64,000 nucleotides of DNA from positions 200,069,050 through 200,133,049 of the forward strand of contig NC_133662.1 in assembly GCF_037893015.1 (NCBI RefSeq), in the 5' to 3' direction. This stretch comes from Macrotis lagotis (lineage: Eukaryota > Chordata > Mammalia > Peramelemorphia > Peramelidae). Within the stretch, counting starts at the first letter, position 1, and every line of letters begins with the position of its first letter. The notes beneath the pieces were generated by a model that had not been told where the DNA came from, searched no databases, and saw only the letters and a list, made by a program, of their open reading frames with translations. Shown here one piece after another: positions 57,655 to 64,000 of this stretch. A program made the translations under genes and the position numbers.

Positions 57655-57990
57655 AGTCACATCTACCTGATAATTTTTTCCAACCTTTTAACTGCTAATG
57701 TTTTTCATCTCAAAACTGTCTTGAATGTTATCATGAGTATATTTTTTATAAACTTCAAAAGACTGAACTGAGACTTTTGAGTCACTATACATATGCATAG
57801 GAATATATATTACATATATGTATGTGTATGTATATATATATATATGTATATATATACATATATATATATGTTTTCCAATTAGAATATTTGTTCCTTGAGG
57901 ACAGATACAGTCTTAGTTTTACATCTGTGTCCTTGCACAGTGCCTAGTATATAATAGGTACTTAATGAATTTTTGTTGATTGATTAATTA
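57655..57990 (+). repeat. L2-type LINE 3' end with internal TA/TG tract
   Basis: 'attagaatatttgttccttgaggac', 'tctgtgtccttgcacagtgcctag', 'ataataggtacttaatgaatttttg' is a good L2 terminus. A TATA/TATG tract lies at 57818-57870. Confidence 0.7.
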
Positions 57991-58014
57991 CTTATAAGTG
58001 GCTTGTATTTAGCC

Positions 58015-58258
58015 ACTTTTTAGCCAAGAAGAACAGTGGATAGAATACCAGCACTGAAATCAAATACTATGTCTGAAGTCACATCACTAACTATGTGACC
58101 CTGAGCAAATAGCTTAGACCAATTTGCCTGAGTTTCCTCATCTATAAAATGAGATGGAAAAAGAAATGGCAAACCACTCCAGATTTTTACCAAGAAAATC
58201 CCAAATAGGCATTTCAAAAAGAGTTAGACCAAATAGAAATGACTGAACTTCAACAAAT
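58015..58258 (+). repeat. SINE with RTE/BovB-like tail
   Basis: 'cagtggatagaataccagc', 'actatgtgaccctgagcaaat', 'cctcatctataaaatgagatgg', 'gaaatggcaaaccactccag', 'ccaagaaaatcccaaat', 'aagagttagacc' and 'aatgactgaacttcaacaa'. Confidence 0.85.
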
Positions 58259-59885
58259 TTAGCCAAATTAGTAATCTAAATTCTACTAGGTACCTAATGA
58301 CCCTTTACATTTCTTTTATTTCTGCCAAAAGATGGGGTGAGGTTGTTAGTCATTGCCACCTACATATAGAATAGAACTAATGCACAGTGATTATAAGGGG
58401 CTAATTATCAAGGAAAAAAACTCCTTAGGGAAAGGAAATGTGTTTTAAATCATGGTCTGAGAGAATAAGAAGGAAGTCAGGCTTCCTTCGTTTATAGTCT
58501 GCAAGGTAGGTAGGAGGTAACCAAACAAGTTAACAGTAGCAGTCTTGAGTTGAGGTCACCTCAGATCTTAGGAGAGTCACACTGTACAAGGTCTTTGTAG
58601 ATTGGTACTTTTCTTTCAGAATCTATCTATCCTGGACACTATTCTTTCATGGTGGCAGCATATTAATTAATATCATTATCACTGTTTTATTCTACCATGT
58701 TAATATTTCTAACGTCCCACAAACTAGCTACCCTCTGGAAAAACTTCATAGAACATGAAGTCATAATTTCTTGATATAACATTGATTAACAATTTCTCCC
58801 AACTCTAATACTTAGATGTTTCAGGCTGATTAAATGAATAACTGGTTCATATAATCATCATAGGAGTAAAGTTCAAGATTCATACTGGATCACCAGCTTC
58901 CTGTATTCCAATTTGCTATATGTTCCTCAGAGGTACTATTTGATGAACATATTGAAAGATAGTCTAGCAAGTCAGCAATCAGTATCAGAGGATACTGGCT
59001 TTCCTAAGCTATGATGACATTCAGAACTCTACAATTATCATAGAGTCAGGACTTACCACTTTTTCTTATTATATACTTTCATCCTAGAACCATAGCAGAA
59101 ATACAGAACCCCTTCTGCAATTTGGGATGGTTTTATTCACGGACCTGTGCACATCTTTGTTCTCCAATCTAGTGGATGAGTAACTTATAGCCAGACCAAA
59201 ATGTTGCCTCTGGAGCATACAACCATATGTCCTGTCCATGGTACTTTTTATGTCCAGACAACACTTTTAACATGTAGAAAACTATGATGCTGGAGAGAGA
59301 TCTGTGACTGGAGGTCTCGAAGGGAAGAGGGACATAGCTAAACATGTTATCTTCCTACTCTAATAATGTTTCTCATAGTTATGTGTCTAGCTTCTAGCAG
59401 AGTATTATCTCGCCTAAGGACCACCTAATGACTGAACTAAGCAGTCCCAGGTAAGGTTCTCAGAAACACAGGAAAAGGTAGGAAGAGGTTATACTGAAGA
59501 AGGGGTTACACTTAAGAAGAGTGGTTGTCACTGCTTCTAGTCTTTAAGGACATGAGTTTTTGAATCACAAGTCAAAATTCAAATTAGCACCTATATCAGG
59601 TTTAGATATAAAGAGATATAAAGCTAAGAGAAAACTTCATCTTTCTGAGCAAGAACATCCACCGAGTTCATAGGATCTCTATATCTCCCTTGAATGATTC
59701 CTACAGCTTCTAGATATTTGGAAGTTTGATTCTGAGGCACAAAAATCAGTGTGTCCTGGTGTAAACTATAGGGATTGGTTCCTGCGGGGTACAACGGTTG
59801 CAATCTGGTGCTTCTACTAGTGAGAAGACAAGCCTGTTCACTGCACCAATATGGACCAGCATTTAATTGACATATGGCTGGGACA
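58259..59885. other. Unannotated sequence with a 95-codon minus-strand open stretch
   Basis: No repeat recognised. The open stretch at 59624-59911 (minus) is less AT-biased than its surroundings and cysteine-containing, but I recognise no domain. It overlaps the start of the next SINE. Confidence 0.3.
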
Positions 59886-60040
59886 GTTAGGTGGCACAGT
59901 AGATAGAGCACCGGTCCTGGAGTCAGGAGGACCTGACTTCAAATCCAGTCTGGGACACTTAATAATTACTTAGCTGTGTGACCTTGGGCAAGTCATTTAA
60001 CCCCATCACCCTGCAAAAACAAAAAACAAAAAAAAAATGA
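59884..60040 (+). repeat. A-tailed tRNA-derived SINE
   Basis: 'gggacagttaggtggcacagtag', 'ctggagtcaggaggacctgac', 'ttcaaatccagtctgggacac', 'agctgtgtgaccttgggcaag' and an A-rich tail. Full length. No clear target-site duplication found. Confidence 0.92.
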
Positions 60041-60104
60041 TGTATTGAACTCCCAGTAAAGAAACTCCCTCTTCAAGTGCAGATCGGCAATCTTTTTTTT
60101 TTCA

Positions 60105-60220
60105 ATTTATGGAGACAGAGTTGTCTGGTGACTTGTTTAGGGTCATAAAACTATTATATAAAAAACAGAACTTGGACACAGGAATCTATCTACTGTGCCA
60201 TGATGCCACTTAAGCTTACC
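60105..60220 (-). repeat. Old SINE remnant, antisense
   Basis: 'gtctggtgacttgtttagggtc', 'acagaacttggacacaggaatc', 'tctactgtgccatgatgcca'. Confidence 0.55.
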
Positions 60221-61554
60221 TATGGCTAAATTCTGAGGTGATACTCAGGGTCCAAAGGCAGGGATAATTTAGTCATTGAACCCTTTCCTGTCCTTGACCC
60301 ACTCAATTAGGCTTCCTTACAATTGCACTTTGAATATGTCCAACAGGTATACTGAGAAAATAATTTGGTAATCACTACAACTTTCATCAAGCTGAAGATT
60401 ACAACTGAGTATGGACATATTGACATAGAGACTGATGACTACTGGCACATGGACTGATTCAGTATTTTGGGTTCAGCCAGATTTTCCAAAATTTGATTCA
60501 CAAAATCATGATTCCTTGGGAAGATCTCACAGCTCACATGGTTATAGCATACAGGGAGATACTAAGCCTATCTTACCTAGAAGTCATATAATCTCTTGCC
60601 TCTATCCACATGAGCATATCCATGAGTTGGAAATGTCAGACTGATGTCAAAAGAAGAATCCTTCTAAATTGTCTGGAAGGAAAATATTACTAATGAGAAG
60701 GTCCAGTAGGCAGTCTGATGAAAAATAAATTACTTTGGTTTGGGCTTTGGATAGAGGTTCATAGACAGTTCATGCTGGGTCAAAAAATGTGAGACTTCTC
60801 TATCTAGCTGATCAAAAGATCTCTGAGTCTCATATAATTCTAAGAAGGGGAAAAAAGTCACCTACTTCCAGAATCACTTGTCAGGAACACGTCAAGTAAT
60901 ATTCATCAATCTAGACACTAAATATAAAGGGATAAGTAGGTTGCTACCAAAAACCAACAATAAAAAAACAGTTATGATCCAAGTTGGAAAACAAATTTTG
61001 ACATAAAGGGAAAGCAAACAGAGGGGTTAATGAAAATTCAGACTGTGAAAAACATTATAAATACCATTTTTTCCCTTTCTTCTACATTTGGCTTTCATGT
61101 TTTTCATTTGGCCAATATTGTGAAAGAATTCTCAGCCTACTGCTTAGGCATCTGTTAAGGCTAACCCTGAAAGACAACAATGTCTTGCCATGTCTTCTAT
61201 AGGGGTGGGGGAAGAAGAGAGTAGAAAAATGCAGAGGAAAAATGGGGGAGAGAGGGGGAAAATGGAGACTGAATAATGGAAGTAAGATATGTGGAAAGCT
61301 AATGTAAATTCTCTCTATTCCAAGAAAGGAGCAACAATAATGAAAATGAGAGACGATATGGAAGAACAGTTTGAACTATCCTGGAAGGTCTTGCTGCCAA
61401 GGCTGGCTTCTGATTTATAATAGTCATTTGACTCTGGACAAGTTGATTGACCTTGAAGTGTCCTAGGCAGTTCTTTAAGACTTTAACATAGATACTATAG
61501 AATTCATCCTTTCTTTACAAGTAGAGTTTTTGTGGATATTTTTGGTCATAATAT
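60221..61554. other. Unannotated sequence
   Basis: No family recognised. G/A-rich around 61200-61280 ('ggggtgggggaagaagagag'). Confidence 0.35.
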
Positions 61555-61770
61555 AACATGGAATTGAGAAGACCTGATTCAAATCCTATCTCAGACACTT
61601 ACTAGCTGGATGACTCTGGGAAAGCCACTTGACTTCTGGCTCAATTTCCTCATTTATAAAGATAAGGATAATAATACTATCTACCTTTAAGCATTGTTGT
61701 GTGAACCAAATGAGAAAATATCTGTAAAGAGTTTTGCAACCCATAACAGGAAATATAAATGCTAATTATT
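61555..61770 (+). repeat. MIR-type SINE
   Basis: 'agacctgattcaaatcctatctcagacac', 'tagctggatgactctgggaaagccactt', 'caatttcctcatttataaag', 'gagttttgcaacccataac', 'aatgctaattatt'. Confidence 0.75.
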
Positions 61771-61787
61771 TTTATTATTTTCCCTTC

Positions 61788-61926
61788 CATAAATATGATC
61801 ATATAATTGTTTCATGGTCACATTTCAATGTTACACACTGACAGAAATGTGATAGAATCTATTTTGTGTATACTCAACAGCATCAGCATCAACATCAGTG
61901 GTCTGCATTTATGAAATATCTATTGG
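61788..61926 (+). repeat. Diverged direct repeat, copy A
   Basis: Matches 63704-63848 over about 140 bases. Shared words include 'tagaatctattttg', 'gtatac', 'catcagcatcaaca' and 'atttatgaaa'. Family unknown. Confidence 0.75.
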
Positions 61927-62009
61927 TTCCATATCTCTGAATAGGTCAAACTCAGCAAAGGATTCAGTCAGATGTTTTTACTGTCTTTTCTATTCTAAGT
62001 AGAGCTATG

Positions 62010-62580
62010 ACATCATGAGGTTTGGATCAAGCCACAGTAGATACTGTGGATATAAATAGTCTGAGCATTTGGGATAGAGATATCTCTAGATTTGTGGATC
62101 TCACATTTCCTTTGTGCTACTGTGATTCTGCTTTGCTCAGAGAGTACAGTCACTTCTTTGATGTGGGCATGCCAGGCTGGAAAGTCTTGTGTCAACCTTC
62201 CCATGTCTCACAATTGATACTAAAGTTCTTCAGCGAGATCTTGAGAGTGTCCTTGTATCGCTTCCTCTGACTCCATGTGAGTGTTTGCTAGTGTAAGTTC
62301 TCTGTAAAATGTTTCTTTTTTTTAGGAAAAATGTACATTTGGCATTCAAGTTACAAGCCTATTCAAACTAGAGTTTGAATGCTTAACAATTCAGTTGAAG
62401 AGAGGACCTCAAGTATCTAGCATATTTTCATGCCAGGTGATCTTCAGAATCTTTTAAAAACAATTCAAATGGAAGTGGTTCAATTTTCTGTCTTAGAACT
62501 AGTAGACTATCTAGGGATTATAAAAATGTAGCAATGAAATCAGCACAATGACTCTGCAGGCCTTCATTCAGTCAGATATT
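62010..62580 (-). repeat. RTE-like non-LTR retrotransposon remnant, C-terminal end of the polymerase ORF
   Basis: The minus strand encodes, with breaks, a LINE polymerase tail: a degraded stretch near 62270-62400, then RYKDTLK-type sequence, NFS.NCETW, DFPAWHAHIKE and a Lys/Arg-rich stretch. Similar tails follow the reverse transcriptase in several non-LTR clades. I favour an RTE-type source but the clade is uncertain. The plus-strand open stretch at 62022-62270 is its shadow. Confidence 0.55.
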
Positions 62581-62929
62581 GTATTTTTCATATATAAAGA
62601 TGATTTAAAGAAGATTGATTCTCAGTTCTCTTTATTTGTGATATTTACTTTGCTATAATATCCTAATTAAGTGTTTTGCTACTTATCATCTGATCTGTTG
62701 ATAGCTCAAAACATATTTTCATAATTACTATTAGAAAAAAATCTCACATTTAACTGATAGTAACCATAAGTCTCATAGTTGAGCAGTCTGTTATATATAG
62801 ATGAAAAAGCCAGATCAGATAGGATGTGATATTCCTATAGGTCACATATCAAGTATCAAAAGTAGGGTTAGGTCACTCTAGACTGTAAGGCAGATGTATA
62901 AAGAAAAGAATGTTTAAGAGTAACGATTT

Positions 62930-63081
62930 TTTTAGGGGGTTTTTTTGCAAGGCAAATGGGGTTAAGTGGCTTGCCCAAGGCCACACAGCTAGGTAATTAT
63001 TAAGTGTCTGAGACCGGATTTGAACCCAAGTGCTCCTGATTCCAAGGCCGGTGCTTTATCCACTACGCCACCTAGCCGCCC
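62930..63081 (-). mobile_element. A-tailed tRNA-derived SINE with target-site duplication
   Basis: An antisense full SINE bounded by AAGAGTAACGATTT (62916-62929) and AAGAGTAACAATTT (63082-63095), 14 bp with one mismatch. The head keeps CpGs ('gccgg', 'cgcc'), which suggests it is among the younger copies. Confidence 0.93.
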
Positions 63082-63095
63082 AAGAGTAACAATTT

Positions 63096-63703
63096 AAAAA
63101 AAAAATTCAATTGCAAGAATATTTTATTATCAAGATGAGTCACAATTGGGGCAGCAGAGGATAGTTCTGGATGATTTCTGGGAGTGCCATCTAGATTCTA
63201 CCTAATTGGGTTGTGGTGAGAAAAACACTTTGCAAACCTTAGAAAGCTATAGAAAAGTGATGATGGTATTGAGGAGGAGGAAGAGGAGGAAAAGAAAGAG
63301 AGGAGATGTCTGATTCTATAGCTGAGTTTAAATTATCACTGAGCCACTGCCATAGTCTGAGGGGCCAAATTTAAAATGTGATTGAGCCATTCTTCCCCTG
63401 CAGCATTCTCTTTCCATTCCAATTTATTTTAAAATGCATTTTTAGCCATATACACTTCACAGATTTCATTTATGTAAAAATCCTTTGAAGTACATCCACT
63501 AAAAGGCACTTTTCATGTAGCTATAAATAAAAAGTGATCCATTTTAAAATGCCTCATAGGCATACATGAATAAAAAAGAACTTCATCTAGGTTGTTTCTC
63601 TTGTAATTGGTCAAAGATGAAAAACCCCTTACTCATTTATGAAATGATGGTAGCTCTGCCAGCTGGCTATACAGTTTCATCAACAGTCACTCCTGACAAT
63701 GGG
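63096..63703. other. Unannotated sequence
   Basis: A trace of MIR ('ggttgtggtgagaaaaacactttgcaaacctta') at 63205-63245 and a GAG-rich run at 63270-63305. Otherwise nothing recognised. Confidence 0.35.
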
Positions 63704-63848
63704 AAAAAATATGATTATATAAATGGTATATAAATGCTACATCCCCACATTTAAATGTTACATGCACTGGCAAGGATGTGGTAGAATCTATTTTGGGTAT
63801 ACTTGACAACATCAGCATCAACAGCATGTATTTATGAAACACCCACTA
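63704..63848 (+). repeat. Diverged direct repeat, copy B
   Basis: Partner of 61788-61926, about 1.9 kb downstream and in the same orientation. Confidence 0.75.
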
Positions 63849-63917
63849 CAGGGCCCCTGTCCCTGTACAAGGCATTACCCAAGATGTTTTTTTTTATCAC
63901 TTGTGAAAAGAGGATTA

Positions 63918-64000
63918 GGGGGTGGCTAGGTGGCGTAGTAGATAAAGCACCGGCCTTGGAGTCAGGAGTACCTGGGTTCAAATCCGGTCTCAGACACTTA
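63918..64000 (+). repeat. A-tailed tRNA-derived SINE, cut by window end
   Basis: 'ggggtggctaggtggcgtag', 'gcaccggccttggagtcagg', 'gggttcaaatccggtctcag'. A and B boxes intact and CpGs kept. The 3' half lies beyond the window. Confidence 0.93.

Noticed and set aside
62022..62270. 82-codon plus-strand frame
   Set aside because: It is the shadow of the RTE-like LINE remnant on the minus strand.
645..64000. tRNA genes at the many A-box/B-box pairs
   Set aside because: They are SINE heads: none folds into an intact cloverleaf by eye, and each continues into a SINE body and tail.
1..64000. CRISPR array or bacterial operon
   Set aside because: There are no regularly spaced identical repeats with unique spacers, no operon-like gene packing, and the repeats are mammalian. 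The microsatellites are simple short units.

Overview
This is an AT-rich, gene-poor intergenic stretch of a marsupial nuclear genome. The call rests on the interspersed repeats. There are many tRNA-derived SINEs of three kinds: short A-tailed ones, ones with an RTE/BovB-like tail, and ones with a long third 3' domain. Alongside them are several L1 lineages, one near-complete ORF1-only 'half-L1' (HAL1-like) element, and old MIR, L2 and L3/CR1 remnants. The intact target-site duplications on A-tailed SINEs, and the SINE sequence itself, suggest an Australian marsupial (a dasyurid would fit), but I cannot prove the species. I see no intact protein-coding gene, no functional RNA gene, no CRISPR array and nothing bacterial.

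Layout. 1-5.8 kb: old SINE/MIR/L2 material, a 5'-truncated HAL1 3' end (1401-1916) with a perfect 13-bp target-site duplication, and a SINE (4697-4826) lacking its B box. 5.87-8.14 kb: a full-length processed retrocopy of the protein kinase gene DYRK3, with CpG-rich 5' UTR, whole coding remnant, polyadenylation signal and A-tail. It carries frameshifts, a lost start frame and a changed catalytic aspartate. 8.3-12.4 kb: MIR, simple repeats and L1 fragments. 12.4-17.15 kb: a reverse-strand L1 with a 5' UTR-like start joined straight to ORF2 (no ORF1), itself hit by a SINE. 17.2-22.4 kb: mixed SINE and L3 remnants, a GT tract and a 200-bp polypurine tract. 22.5-25.72 kb: the HAL1-like element with a 17-bp duplication, a degenerate ORF1, no ORF2, and three antisense SINE-like blocks in its 3' part. 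25.7-31.6 kb: L2 and SINE remnants. 31.6-32.34 kb: an L1 3' end split by a SINE. 32.34-35.27 kb: the longest stretch in which I recognise no repeat. 35.3-64 kb: L2, MIR, SINE, L1 and L3/CR1 remnants and microsatellites, an RTE-like LINE fragment (62.0-62.6 kb), and a SINE cut by the window end.

No genes here act together. The story is retrotransposition: L1-type machinery explains the A-tailed SINEs, the HAL1 copies and the DYRK3 retrocopy, while the second SINE class has a tail resembling RTE/BovB LINEs. The points most worth a second look are the antisense SINE blocks inside the HAL1 3' region (one block in one copy, three in the other, with an A-to-G skew), the complementary pair of an ORF1-only and an ORF2-only L1 derivative, and the DYRK3 retrocopy with its preserved CpG-rich leader.
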